This document shows positions 1 to 10,394 of a DNA stretch of 64,000 nucleotides, piece after piece. The stretch is from Prorocentrum cordatum (lineage: Eukaryota; Sar; Dinophyceae; Prorocentrales; Prorocentraceae): the NCBI GenBank assembly GCA_963575745.1, contig CAUYUJ010014604.1, forward strand, positions 623,023 through 687,022. The letters run 5' to 3'. The notes beneath the pieces are model-generated. The model was not told the DNA's origin. It did no database searches and saw only the letters and a list, made by a program, of their open reading frames with translations. The stretch's first letter is position 1. Each line of letters starts with the position of its first letter. Position numbers and translations under genes: made by a program.

Positions 1-1803
1 CGCCTTGTGTGCAGCCGGTGCCGCGGGGCAGTTTTGCGCCCTCTCGGAGAGAGCCGGCAGCGGCCGAGCGAGTCGTCCGTTGCAGGCTGTTCGGGCTGTT
101 GGCGAGGATGGTAGCGACGCTCCGTTTTGCAAGTCTCACCTTTCTTACAGGTGCCGGCATTCTTTGGTTTCGGCCAGGCTCCTTTTTGCTGGGCAGCGAA
201 CTTTTGCGGGGGGGGGGACTCTTGGGCCTGTATGCTATGCGGTGCCCTTTCGCCTTTCGGATGTTCAACTAGGGTTAGGCGAGTCTTCAACGTCTCAGGA
301 TCAGACTCCTGTCGACTCCGCGCGGCTGGTTTCGGCATCGTGGCCAGTTGGGGTGTGTGCATTTGTGATGTCGCGCGCTGTAGATTGGTTGCCGCCAGCG
401 GATCAGAAACACCCAGCGGTCGAGCTGCACTCCAAACGCCGTCTCTGGTCCGGGAGGATGGTGCAGGGAGCGTGTTCGGGGGTTGCGAAAGGTGTCCCTG
501 GGCCAGGGTGTCCTCAGCTTTTCGCTCCACTGGGGCCCCTGGGTCCCTCTGGGGCCTCGCGGGGGTGCTCTGGAGGCCGTGGGGGCCACCTTGGGCATCC
601 TGGGGACACCTTGGGCCAGGGACACCTCCTGGCAACAGCCGGCCATGTGCCCTGCAGCCACGGGCGAGCCTGCTGGCGCCTCCTGAGGCGGCAGCCGTGG
701 GCCTCTCGCGGGCGATCGGCGGCCCTGGGCCCTAGGCCGCGGCCGAAACAAAAACACCATCCTGGGGCGTGGCTCGGCTGTCCGGAGCTCTCTCGAGGGA
801 TCTCCGCTCGCTGGTGTCCGAGGTGTCCCGTCCTCTGTGGGGTCGTATTTCCACTCTTGGGACTCTGTGGGGGCTCCTGTGGGCCGGCATCGGGCCACCG
901 TGGGGGCCTCCTGGGACGTTTCGGGGCTCTCTCGGGGGCGTCATGGGTTGTCTTGGGGCGACAGTGGGGACCCCTCTGGCCGTCCAGGACGCTGTCAAGA
1001 CGAAGGAGACCAGTATGGTCAAAATGTATGTCTTCCGACGGGAATGGGACGTTTTTTTCGATTTTGGGGCCCCTTGGGCGGTCCTCCGGGAGCACTCTGG
1101 AGCCGTCTTGGGGGCTTCGTGGGGCGTCTCGGCGCTCTGATGGACCTTGCTGGCACTCTGTCTGGGCTCTCTTGGGCCGTCTTGGGGCTCTCAGGGCCGT
1201 CTTGGGGCCACAGGAGGAGCCCAGGAAGGGCCAGACCCCTCCCCCCGGATGAGTTCCCGGGGGGTCGTATCAGGCCAGGTTGGGGTCGAATTCCCAGTTT
1301 TGGGTCCCTGGGGGGGATTATGGGGGGGGAAGAAGCTCGCACGGCTGTAGACCCACCAGGGTCGGCGGATTTTGCTGTCGGTCGTTCTGCTGCTGCTGTT
1401 GCTGCTGCTTATCATCATCTTCTTTCTCGTCCTTGTCTTCCTCATCCTCTCGAGGGAAGATCCATCGGGTGGTTTCGAGGGTTCTGTTGCAGCTGTGCCA
1501 TGGAGCAACTGAGATTCGAGACGTTGCATCATGTTACGTACCGCCGATGAATTCTGCAGACTTCCACGGGCTGCCGAAGGAATCCGCCATATTGCTGCAG
1601 ACTTCTGCAGATGACCTCAGACGTCTGCAGACTTGTGCCAGACGTGCTTGATTCTCCGAAGCGAGCGGACCCCAGAGGGTTCCAGTGAGAGACGCGGTGA
1701 TCATGACCAAGATGTCGCGGGATCTTGTCTACGCCGATTTTGGTCATGATCCATGCTGGCCGTCACCGATTCGCGAGGATGGTTCACACATAGACGATGA
1801 CCA
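1..1803. other. Low-complexity G/T-rich DNA, no supported gene
   Basis: The stretch is dominated by imperfect repeats of TTGGGGGCCTC-like words (about 480-1260), with a CTG/GCT-rich patch near 1390-1412 and polypyrimidine around 1415-1450. Open frames exist on both strands, but they are compositional: all are rich in G, P, R, S and W, overlap each other, and show no motif. A similar TTGGGGCCTC-type stretch recurs at 62810-62940. Near 1690-1815 a GATCATGACCAAGATG-like word recurs. I see no gene here. Confidence 0.6.
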
Positions 1804-1812
1804 AGATGGACG

Positions 1813-3236
1813 ATGATCAAGATCGACGCCGACGTCTCCGCGTTCATTCATGGCCACTGTCCTCGTTCTCTTTCCCTCTCTCCTCCTCCGCCCCGTCTTT
1901 TTCTTATGCGATTCTCTCTTCCCATAACGCCGCGCAGCAATGCGCCATCCCACAGTTCACACGCGACGAGCTTGAAACAGCCTTGCGCCAACTGCGGACA
2001 AACAGAGGACGTCTCTGGAATATCTTCTGAAATGCTGAAATCTGGAGTGCATGCGCTTCGTTCCGTGCTCTTAGGTATGTATAACGACATTATCCTGCCG
2101 TGCTCACCGACACTGACCAACTGGCGGCACACATTGATGAACGTGCTCCACAAAAGCGGGGACCCGCAACAGCCGAAGAACTACCGACCAATCGTTCCCA
2201 TTCCCATGTTGTACAAGTTGTTTTCGCGGCTTATCTACAACCGATTACAACCGCTATTAGACAGCAGCCAGAGCGCCGACAAGGCAGGCTTCCGACCCCA
2301 CCGAAGCACTACTGACCACTTGCTCACGACAGCCATATTACAGGAAGTTGCAGACGAATGGCAAATCCCCGTATGGTCGGCAGCCGTAGACTCCAAGAAA
2401 GCATTTGACAGCATCACACATACGAGAATTTGGAGGGCACTTGCCGAGCAAAATACGCCCAAGTCGTACATCACATTGCTGTCGAAACTTTACCAGGAGC
2501 AGACAGGTTCAGTACACACAGACCGCCAGAGCAGGCCATTCAACGTCCTCCGAGGCACGAAGGGTGACCCCCTCACCTCACTACTCTGCAACAGCGTGTC
2601 CGAGAGCATCATGCGACGAGCAAAAGCGACATGGGCAACAAGAGATTTCGGATTCAAGCTCCAACTGCACGCTAACGACCCCGGCTCACCACCTTACGCT
2701 TTGCCGACGACATTATTCTATTCGCCGGGTCTCTGAATCACATCGCGCACATGCTTACCGACCTCATTACCGAAGCGGGGAAGGCGGGCCTGGAGCTTCA
2801 CCCAGATAAAACCAAGACTTTACACAATGGTTACCGACCACCGCGCGGCAAGCATGCTCCAGTCAACGTGCAGGTGCTCGGCATGGGGATCGAGATCCTC
2901 CCGCCTTACCGTGCTACCAAGTACCTGGGGCGACAGCTACAATACTCTACACCCCATTCAGCCGAAGTAGAACACCGCATTGCCACAGCATGGCGGAAAT
3001 TCCACGCCTTGAAACAGGAACTGACTGGGCCACATACTCACAATCTGACCGACTACGCCTCCTCAGCGGCGCTATCACACCTACTAGCCTGTACGGTTGC
3101 GAGGCTTGGACAAGAACAGCTGACTTGGAAAAACCGACTCCAGCGAACACAGCGACAAATGCTTCGTATGATTGTGCGAGTACCGAGGCGTAGATCCACA
3201 CAGACCACTACACAAGCAACACAGCAACCGCTTTGA
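1813..3236 (+). pseudogene. Reverse transcriptase domain of LINE remnant
   Basis: The first frame (1813-2736) carries the RT fingers word YRPIVPIPMLYKL, AGFRPHRSTTDHLL, the motif A region AVDSKKAFDSI with the first catalytic Asp, and motif B RGTKGDPLTSLL. Motif C (F-A-D-D, codons 2700-2711) lies in another frame (ORF 2751-3236 and its upstream extension), so one frameshift separates B from C, around 2640-2690. A further shift near 3050 puts the conserved connection word PTSLYGCEAWT (near 3092-3110) into the frame of 2990-3193, after which the earlier frame resumes with LQRTQRQMLR. The catalytic residues survive, but the frame does not. Confidence 0.8.
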
Positions 3237-3373
3237 AAGCAGACACTCAGTCAGAACGACCACCAGAGCTTCGACAGCGACGACGATGACGATGGTTGTG
3301 ATGTGGGCAGTGTGCAGCCAGAACCTACATCACCTGCAGATGATGAGGAAGAAACGGCAGAATTTTTGGAACC

Positions 3374-3745
3374 TTGGGTAGATGTATCAAAAGGGCGACA
3401 CAAAAAGCTGAAGCGGCAACAACCAGATTACGTATCAGCAGTTGGGTGTCCACCGTATGCCAACGAAAATGGAAGTGGATACAGAAGCTGAGTGCTACAG
3501 GCGAGCGGGAATGGACACGGCAAGTGATCCAGTGGAGCCCACAACACGAAGAAGTCTACACGGCGAAGCGCAAAAATGGACGACCCGAAACCAGATGGGG
3601 TGACGACATAAGGAGCTATCTTGGGCACAGTTTGGGGCGTGAGATCGGAATTGCCGATATTATACAGATCGCATCAACTGAAGATTGGGATAGACTGGAA
3701 GCAGGTTTCGTCCGACACCGTGACCTGAGCGGACCAAGCGTATAG
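3374..3745 (+). pseudogene. C-terminal end of the LINE ORF2
   Basis: A 123-codon frame contains NGRPETRWGDDIR, which matches the R-P-x-x-R-W-x-D-D word found after the RT connection domain in many LINE proteins, followed by a short tail that ends at TAG. It follows the RT remnant on the same strand after a short interval (3237-3373) that is frame-scrambled but still acidic and LINE-like. It is best read as the 3' end of the same element, separated by frameshifts. Confidence 0.65.
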
Positions 3746-5830
3746 CTCATTATCTCCTCCTCTTCCTCCTCCTCTTCTTTCACTTCCTCCTCTTCTAAGA
3801 TTTCCCATGTTGTGAAGATCGCCACGCAGAGAGGCGCTCTGGCGCCACGCCCGCAGCACCGGTGCCCACGCGCGGGAGTGTCTTGTCTTGTCTTGTCTTT
3901 CTCTCTTCCCCTTCCTCTTCCTTCCTCTCCTCTCGGAGGATGTTCGGTTGAGACAACGGCGGGCTTCCCGACCAGTCCAGATCGGCTCAAAAGCGAGCCC
4001 CGGACTCCTCCTGGGGCCCATGCTGACCCGCTCTCAGACTCGGATCCGGCCGTGGCGCCGAGGAGCCTCCGGGAGTCCCACATCGGGACGAAGGGCGCCA
4101 GGAAGGGCCGCTGTTGCCTCGGCTGGCCCTCCTCCGATCATCTCCGATCCCCTGGGCAGCACTACTTGGATCACCTCGGGGGTTGCTAAGAGGATGGGCT
4201 TACCAGTGGATGCCAAGGTGGTTTCTATCTGGCCTGAAGCAGCGTAGAAGTGGGTTGCAAGTGCCCTAAGCGGCCCAGGAGGCGTTAGAAAGCTCCACTA
4301 AGTGGGGGGGCGCTTGGCCCAGACATTTCCCCCTTGGACCATCTGTGGCACTTGGAGCCCGTATGTAAAGCTAGCTCAGGCCAGATATTTTCCACCTTCA
4401 CATCCATACGTAGCCCCCTATCCACTAAGCCCCTCCCGCGGTGATCTAAGATTTTTTGTTTAGTTTTTTGTTTAGTTTTTTGTTTTTTTGTTGTTGCAAT
4501 GCGGGTCCCCCGAAGTTGCGATCCTTTCCCCAGGGCCGGTTTTTCGTCCCGAGTCGTTTCTCGATGGTCCCGGGGCCCAGCGACGTCCTCCAGAGGCCGA
4601 ACATTGCAGCATATCTCCGTCTGCTTTTTCCCATGCGTTGGGGGCCTTGGTCTTATGGGCAGTGCTCGCTGGCAAGGTGTGCCTGCGCTGCGGCCCTGGG
4701 GGCCCTGCGCGCGACGACCTGCGGGTGGCCATCCGCTACGCGCTGAAGCACCTGTCGGGGCGCGCCGCCGCAGGAGCCACCGCCCCGCTCGGGGCCGGAG
4801 TGCGGCCGCGGGGCTGCTGTCGGCGCTCCCTGCTGGATCACGATGGCTGTTTCTGGTGGCCTTCCGGCCCATCCTGGAGCCCTGCTCAGGTTGCAGGCGA
4901 GAGGCCTCTGAGCTGCCAGTGGGGGGTCTCCTGGGAGGTCTCTCAGAGGCCTCTTGGAGGCGGTCTTGGGTGTGGGGCCTCTCGGGGCCTCCTCGGGGTA
5001 TCCTGCGGCCTGCGCGACGACCTGCCGGTGGCCATCCGACCGCGCGCCGAAGCAACGCCAGCGTGGGACCCCCAGCCTCGCGCGGGGCTGGCGTGCGGCC
5101 GCCCGCGGGCGCCTGCGGGGCGCGCGTGACGCCGAGGCGGTCTACCGCTGCAGGGGGCGTGCAGCGGGCGCCCTCCCGCCCAGGCCCCCGACGCCGTGGC
5201 TTTACCCCAGAGAGGTCTCGACCCTGTCTCATGTGCACCCGCCTTTCATCCCGAGTTGCTGCCTGACGGGCTTGGGGCCCGGTGCGGGCCCCCAGAGGCC
5301 CAAACGTGCCAACAGTTTGTGTGCGGTATCTTTTCCAGGCTCGAGTGTGAGTAACGCAAGACGACGCAGCAGTACAGCTGGCGTCGGTTCTGATCCTGGG
5401 GGATTGTTCTTCCTCCCCGACCCGCCTCGTGGTGGCCCTGCCCGAGACTGGCCGCCCCGGGGCGACAGGGGCAGAACGCCAGGGTTGAAAGGCTCAGTCC
5501 GCCAGAGGTCTGGGGACCCAGACCCCCTGGCGCCGTGAAAGCATCACGGCCAGAGGTTTTGTTGATTTTCGGTCTCCGGGAGCCTTCGCCAGGCCAACCA
5601 CATGCAGGAGCGTGTACCGCAAAACGGGTGGAAGCCTAGGAGAAATGACCAGGGATGGAAGAAAATAACGAAGCGTTAATTTCGATGGGCTCACTGAGGT
5701 CAGTCCTAAGAGATTACATATGGATGTAATCCGCCGGTTTGCGCGTCTGTCGGTGTGGCCTGGTCTCGCGCGCTTCGGTGGAGCTCCCAGGTGTGGGGGT
5801 CACGAAACGCGTTAGGGGTGCTTTTCCGAC
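3746..5830. other. Intergenic low-complexity DNA, no supported gene
   Basis: Contents: C/T-rich tracts (3750-3800, 3885-3935), a foldback (4209-4404), three TTTTTTGTTTAG-type repeats (about 4448-4490), and GC-rich sequence with long open frames on both strands (4285-5266). Those open frames are mutually overlapping and R/P/G/A-rich, as expected from GC content, and I recognise no domain in them. Confidence 0.55.
4209..4404. repeat. Imperfect inverted repeat (foldback), arms of about 57 bp
   Basis: The left arm 4209-4265 and the reverse complement of the right arm 4347-4404 share the order GATG..AAGGTGG, TATCTGGCCTGA, and AAGTGCC with scattered mismatches. The pairing extends weakly outward through GGCTTA..GTGGAT. 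The 81-bp centre holds a G-run. I could not identify a target duplication. It may be a decayed foldback or MITE-like element, or an RNA hairpin. Confidence 0.55.
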
Positions 5831-6215
5831 ATGGGCGCAGTGACGCATGCGAGCCCTGCCACTAGGGCCTTCGGTGGAAGTATCTAAGGGGCGGCGGTCA
5901 ATATGAGGGCTGTGCAGGAATGGGCGCAGTCACGCATGCGAGCCCTTCCTCTGGGGCCTTGGGTGGAGCTCTCTATGGGGCCACGACCCTCGTGAGGGGT
6001 GTGCCGAAATGGGCGCAGTCACGCATGGAAGCCCTGTCACTGGGGCCTTCGGTGGAGCTCTCTATGGGGCCACGACCCTCGTGAAGGGTGTGCCGAAATT
6101 GGCGCAGTCACGCATGCTAGCCCTGCCACTGGGGCCTTCGGTGGAGTTATCAATGGGGCCACGAAGCGTGTGAGGGGTGTGCTGAAATTGGCGCAGTCAA
6201 GCATGCGAGCCCTGG
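5831..6215 (+). repeat. 89-bp tandem repeat array, about 4.3 copies
   Basis: The word AT(G/T)GGCGCAGT(C/G)ACGCATG starts at 5831, 5920, 6009, 6098 and 6187, exactly 89 bp apart each time. Each unit continues with GAGCCCTGCCACTGGGGCC, a TTCGGTGGA word and GGGGCCACGA, and ends in GGGTGTGCCGA. A diverged partial unit precedes it (about 5770-5830) and another fragment follows near 6335-6370. No ORF is maintained across it, so a coding role is unlikely. Confidence 0.9.
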
Positions 6216-6670
6216 TGGTGAGGAGGAGCAGGTGAGGTGAGGACGCGCCAGGCTTGCGCTTATAAATGCGAGGACCCAACACCACAATATGGTGGTGAGA
6301 GAGACCCAACATGACAGGATGGAGGGTGCCTTTAGCGGGGCCACGAAGCGCGTGAGGGATGTGCCGAACTGTAGCTGATGATGCTGCTGACGCATGATGA
6401 AGGTGGTGGTGTTGATGACGATGTGTTTACGGCACCAGGGTGGTGGAGATGATGATGCTGATGATGGTGGTAGTAGTGATGATGAAGAAGATGACTATAA
6501 TGGTGGTGATGTTGTTGTTGATCTCTCATTCGTTACGGAAGAACACTTATTGTTGATCCCCACTCCACTTTTATCAAGGAGGTTCTTGAGTCTCAGAATC
6601 GGTTGTTGGGCCCCGGTTTGCAACAACAGCGGCTCCCGCCTGATACTTCCTCGCAATTCTTGACGTTTCG
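6216..6670. other. GAT/ATG-rich low-complexity DNA
   Basis: Simple trinucleotide-like runs (GATGATGATGCTG, GATGTTGTTGTTG) at about 6370-6520, with no supported gene. The short frames here are D/V/H repeats. It ends at TATCCCCACCAGG (6673-6685), the boundary word of the following block. Confidence 0.5.
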
Positions 6671-6686
6671 CGTATCCCCACCAGGC

Positions 6687-6705
6687 CCGTAACCAGTGGC
6701 TCAAG
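6687..6705 (+). other. DinoSL-like sequence (relict spliced leader?)
   Basis: CCGTAACCAGTGGCTCAAG follows directly after TATCCCCACCAGGC. The dinoflagellate spliced leader starts CCGTAGCCA and ends TTGGCTCAAG; this site keeps both ends with a shortened centre. The same arrangement recurs at 16070-16088. Relict leaders are known to appear in dinoflagellate genomes where trans-spliced mRNAs have been retroposed, which fits the start of a retroelement block. Confidence 0.5.
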
Positions 6706-6719
6706 CCGCTCTGGCTCGA

Positions 6720-7750
6720 GGTGCCGAGCCGGCTTGCCGGGCCGCGGCCGGGGGCCTGCCCCTGGCCCTCGGCCCCCCCTCCTGCGGGAGCGCGGACGGG
6801 GCCTCCCTTCCGCGCGCCCGCCTCGCCCCGCCATGGTGTCGCCGTCGGCGGGGCGGCGGCGGCAGCGGCGCGAGGCTGCCTGCCGCGCCGCCGCCGCTGC
6901 CGCCCCGGCTCGCCTGCGGCCCGCCGGGCCTGCCGCTTGCGGCGGCCCCCCTGGCCTGCCTGCTGCGGCTGGCGCCGCCGGCGCTGCCGCCCCCGCGGCT
7001 GCCGGCGACGGCGCCGCCGCCGCGGCCGCCCGCGGCGCGGGCGCGCGCGCCGCCGCCGCGGCCGCTGACGCCGCTGCGGTCGCGGCCACGGCGGTCTCTG
7101 CGGCCGCCTGGCTGCCGGCCCAGGCGGCGCTGGAGCCGCTGGCGCCGCGGGCGCCGCTGGCGCCGCTGGGGCTGCCTGCGCCTCCTGCGCCGCGCGCGCC
7201 GCTGGCGCCCCGCCGCCGGGGGCGCCGCTGGCGCGCGCGCGGGCGCCGCGGGCGCCGCTGGCGCCGCTGGATCCGCGGCGCCGCGGGCGCCGCAGGCGCC
7301 GCCGGCGCCTCCGCTGCTAGCGGCGCCGCGGCTGCTGGCGCGGCTGGAGCTGCTGGCGGCGCGGCCGGTGCCGCCGCGGCCGCGGCCGCCGCTGCTGGCC
7401 CCCCCCCCCGCTGCGGCCGCAGCTCCCCCTCAGGCGGCCGCGGCGGCCGCCTGCTGCGCCGCCGCCGCCGCCGGCGAGGCCGCCTCCGCCGCTGGCCTCT
7501 GGGAGGCCGTGGCGGCCCTGGCCCGTGCCGCCGGCCTCGCCGCCGAGGCGGCCGGCTGCGGCGCCGTGGCCGCGGCGGCCGTCGCCGCGGCCCTCGGCGA
7601 GCAGCCGCAGCAGCCGGGCAACGGCAGCAGCTGCAGCAGAGCTGCAGCAGCCGCAGCAGCCGCAGCAGCCAGCCAGCAGCAGCAGCCGCAGCAGCAGGGC
7701 AGCAGCAGCAGCAGCAACAGCCGCAGCAGCGTCCGCAGGAGCAGCGCCCC
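6720..7750. repeat. GC-rich imperfect trinucleotide tract (GCC/GCG, then CAG/GCA)
   Basis: About 1 kb of imperfect GCC, GCG and CCG triplets (6780-7600) passes into CAG/AGC triplets (7605-7735). All six frames are open for long distances and give poly-Ala, poly-Arg, poly-Pro, poly-Cys or poly-Gln, so none of the ORFs here is good evidence of a protein. The tract lies between the DinoSL-like site and the first hairpin repeats of block 1. Confidence 0.75.
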
Positions 7751-7767
7751 ACCGGCGGATGTGGATG

Positions 7768-7895
7768 CAGCCGTTTGCTGCCAACCTGGATTGTCCCTTG
7801 TGGATGCAGCCGCTAGCTGCCAACCTGGAGTCACTTCAGATGACGGCACGTCCTTCCCTGTAGTTTCTTCCACTGCCGGTGCAGCCGTTAGCTGC
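7768..7895 (+). repeat. Three GCAGC-loop-GCTGC hairpins
   Basis: Perfect 5-bp stems GCAGC/GCTGC enclose pentaloops CGTTT (7773-7777), CGCTA (7812-7816) and CGTTA (7886-7890). The first two sit in a 39-bp direct repeat (GTGGATGCAGCCG ... GCTGCCAACCTGGA). They share the stem and loop geometry of the CTTCA-loop hairpins that fill the next 11 kb, but with a different loop. Confidence 0.7.
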
Positions 7896-8079
7896 CACAC
7901 CCCTGGCAGGTTCAGGGGTCCTGGACGCGGCGATGGGGTCGAGAGCTCTGGGGTCCAGGGCGTTGGGATGGGGTCGAGAGCTCAGTGGTCCAGGGACGTT
8001 GCGGACGTGCATCCCGGAAGGGACGGTGTTTCGTGCATCAGAGACAGGCAGACAGGCGTTCCTATAGCTCTTCTTTTCT

Positions 8080-9110
8080 ATCAGCGTCAAGCGGTTGGGG
8101 TTCAACCTGTGGCGGCACGAGCTCAAGCTATCACTTTGCCAGTCGCTGGGGCCGTCAGCCACCGCCTCATACCCCATTGCCCCCCCCGTGGCAACAGTTT
8201 TGTGGCGACAGGTGGGAGTGCTGCTGAGGGAGCGCCCGTGGTTGGAGACCAGTTTTCCTCCCGACAAGAGGTCCGCGACGCCTCCCCGAGCAGATGGGGG
8301 AGTCTCGATAGGCATATCTCACAGCTTCAGAAAGGGCGAGCCTTCAGCTCGAGAACCAGAGACTGACACATCGAGCAACCGCAGAGGTGAAGAGCCTTCA
8401 GCTCGAGAATCGGAGGCGGCACCAATGGTTGTCGGGGGCGCCGCTGGGCACGTGGCCACGAGCGACGACGGGGGTCGCCGCGCGCCCGCCGCCCTTCCTG
8501 GAGTTGACAGCGTTGCGCACGTAGAGAATGGGCCTTCAGCCCGAGGAGCTCCCAGCGAGACAGCAGCTCTGAACGATCCTGCAGCTTGGGGCGCCCCGAG
8601 CGGACTGTTCGGCGCCGACGGCGATGCAGCGACCAGTCAACTCCCTGGACACCCCTGCAACCCCGAGGACTTTCGTCAGCCACCCGCCCCCCAGTTGGAC
8701 AGTCGAGGTACAGCTCCTCCTTCCTATCAGCGTGTGGCGCGAGCTCAAGCTATCACATTGCCAGTCGCCGGGGCTGTCGGCCGCCACCTCACATCCCATT
8801 GCTCCTCCCCTGACAACAGTACCTCGAGGGCGCTATCTGTTGATGCTCGAGCGGTTGGGGCTCAACCTGTGGCGGTACGAGCTCAAGCTATCACATTGCC
8901 AGTCGCCGGGGCCGTCGGCCACCGCCTCATTCTCCATTGCTCCCCCCATGGTGACAGTGTTGTGGCGACAGGTGGGAGTGCTGCTTGGGGAGCGCCCGTG
9001 GTTGGAGACCAGTTTCCTCCCGACAAGAGGTCCACGACGCCTCCCCGAGCGGATGGTGGAGTCTCCACAGGCATATCTCACAGCTCCAGAAAGGACGAGC
9101 CGGGCCGAGC
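8080..9110 (+). repeat. Dispersed direct repeat R1 (GAGCTCAAGCTATCAC block)
   Basis: A block containing CAAGCTATCAC(A/T)TTGCCAGTCGC and GGGGC(C/T)GTC(A/G)GCC occurs at about 8127, 8745, 8887 and 13647. Longer copies continue through GTGGCGACAGGTGGGA, GAGCGCCCG, CCCGACAAGAGGTCC and CGCCTCCCCGAGC (8200-8330, 8955-9080, 11745-11850). The copies alternate with partial 504-bp units (about 8338-8708 and 9180-9560), giving a mosaic of duplications. Confidence 0.75.
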
Positions 9111-9589
9111 GCATTCCGGCCACGTCCCCGATCCACATCCCATTGGCTCACGCCCACACTCCGCCGACCACCCTCCTTTGGACGCGTCCAGTGCCGCTGG
9201 GCATGTGGCCACGAGAGGCGACGGGAGTCGCCGCGCGCCCACCGCCCTTCCTGGAGTTGACAGCACTTCGCACGCAGAGAATGGGCCTTCAGCCCGAGGA
9301 GTTCCCAGCGAGACGGCAGCGTCGAACGATCCTGCAGCTTGGGACGCCCCAGGCGGACTGTTCGGCGCCGACGGCGATGCAACGACCAGTCAACTCCCCG
9401 GGCACTCCTGTAACCCCGAAGACTTTCGTCAGCCACCCGCCCCCCAGTCGGACAGTCGCGGACGTGACGAGCCTTCAGCTCGAGATACTCACGCGGAACG
9501 AGCCTTCAGCTCGAGGGTCCAAGGCGCATCCGGTAATCACAGAAGTGACGAGCCTTCAGCTCGAGATCCATGTCCTGACATCCCTGGAG

Positions 9590-10380
9590 AGACGATGACC
9601 GCGTCGCCAGTCGACGACTTTGGGGCCAGCGGACTGGCTGACTCAAGGCATCCTCACCCTGGATCACAGGACACCATCCCGCCAGGGCAGCCGTCGCCCC
9701 TTGCTCCCTGGAACGGGAACGCTTCCGCCGACGCCACATGCACACGAGAACCGTTGGCCTTCAGCCAAACGGGAGGAGGGGGTGATGCGTTCAACCCCGC
9801 GATGCACACTGATATTGCGACCTTCAGTCGCTTCCCTGGATTTGATAACGGCAGGCATGATGCCCTCCCGCCTAGCTTATCCCCCTCTCTCACCCCAACC
9901 CTTCCCATGCCCATTGCTGGGCGCCCAATCTCCTTCTCTCCAGGCGGTGCTGGGCAGAGCTGGATCGCCCTCGGCGATGCCAGGATTACGGGGGGCGAGG
10001 GCCCCACTCCTGAACAAGCGAACCCCCCCGCGGATCCAGGTCCGCGTGGTCCGCATACTGGCGATTGCCAGAGGGGTGCCCTCGACGTTCGACCCAGGGG
10101 TCGTTGCGACGTGGAGGGGGGGGACTATGGAGTTGCCCCCCCCAGGGGGTGTTCGCGAGGGCGTCGGGAGGGGAGACAGGCAGACGCCTGCCCTTGGGGG
10201 GGGGGGGGGGGGGGGCTATGGATTTGGCCCCCCCAGGGGGTGTTCGCGAGGGCGTCGGGAGGGGAGACAGGCAGACGCCTGCCCTTGGTCCCGACTCGCT
10301 TTGCAGAGGCTTGCGCCTTCACTCCGCCGAACTCCCCCTCCTGGATGCTTCTGCGCTGAGTGAAGCAGCCTTCAGCTGCG
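9590..10380 (+). repeat. Large direct repeat, copy A (copy B at about 16295-17000)
   Basis: The region from GATGACCGCGTCGCCAGTCGA through CTCAAGGCATCCTCACCC, ACAGGACACCATCCCGCCAGG and CTGGGCGCCCAATCTCCTT to GAAGCAGCCTTCAGCTGCGAA is repeated near 16299-17000 with many substitutions. The copies lie about 6.7 kb apart on the same strand. This duplication ties block 1 to the start of block 2. Confidence 0.85.
10133..10288 (+). repeat. 91-bp local tandem duplication with G18-type run
   Basis: The segment containing GGGGGTGTTCGCGAGGGCGT, GGGGAGACAGGCAGACGCC and TGCCCTTGG occurs twice, with TGTTCGCGAG at 10150 and again at 10241. A run of about 20 G separates the copies (10196-10215). The paralogous region near 16840-16910 has only one copy, so this duplication is later than the block 1/block 2 split. 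Confidence 0.85.
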
Positions 10381-10394
10381 AATTGAGCATAGAA

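Larger units (their letters stand above)
1804..3745 (+). mobile_element. 5'-truncated, frame-broken LINE (non-LTR retrotransposon)
   Basis: A plus-strand LINE remnant whose order of motifs is that of a LINE ORF2 from the RT fingers to the C-terminus. No endonuclease domain is visible upstream, so the copy is truncated at its 5' end or the endonuclease has decayed. The reading frame changes at least three times: between RT motifs B and C, near the connection domain, and before the C-terminal part. No poly(A) tail is visible at 3745; the sequence runs into T/C-rich low-complexity DNA. This copy is dead as it stands. Confidence 0.8.

Noticed and set aside
5-1252. 415-codon plus-strand ORF at the window start
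   Set aside because: Built on TTGGGGGCCTC-type repeats, overlapped by equally long frames on both strands, no recognisable domain.
6574-8366. Long Ala/Pro/Arg-rich ORFs on both strands (556, 392 and 360 codons)
   Set aside because: They follow from imperfect GCC/GCG and CAG triplets; all six frames are open and none has a motif or start context.
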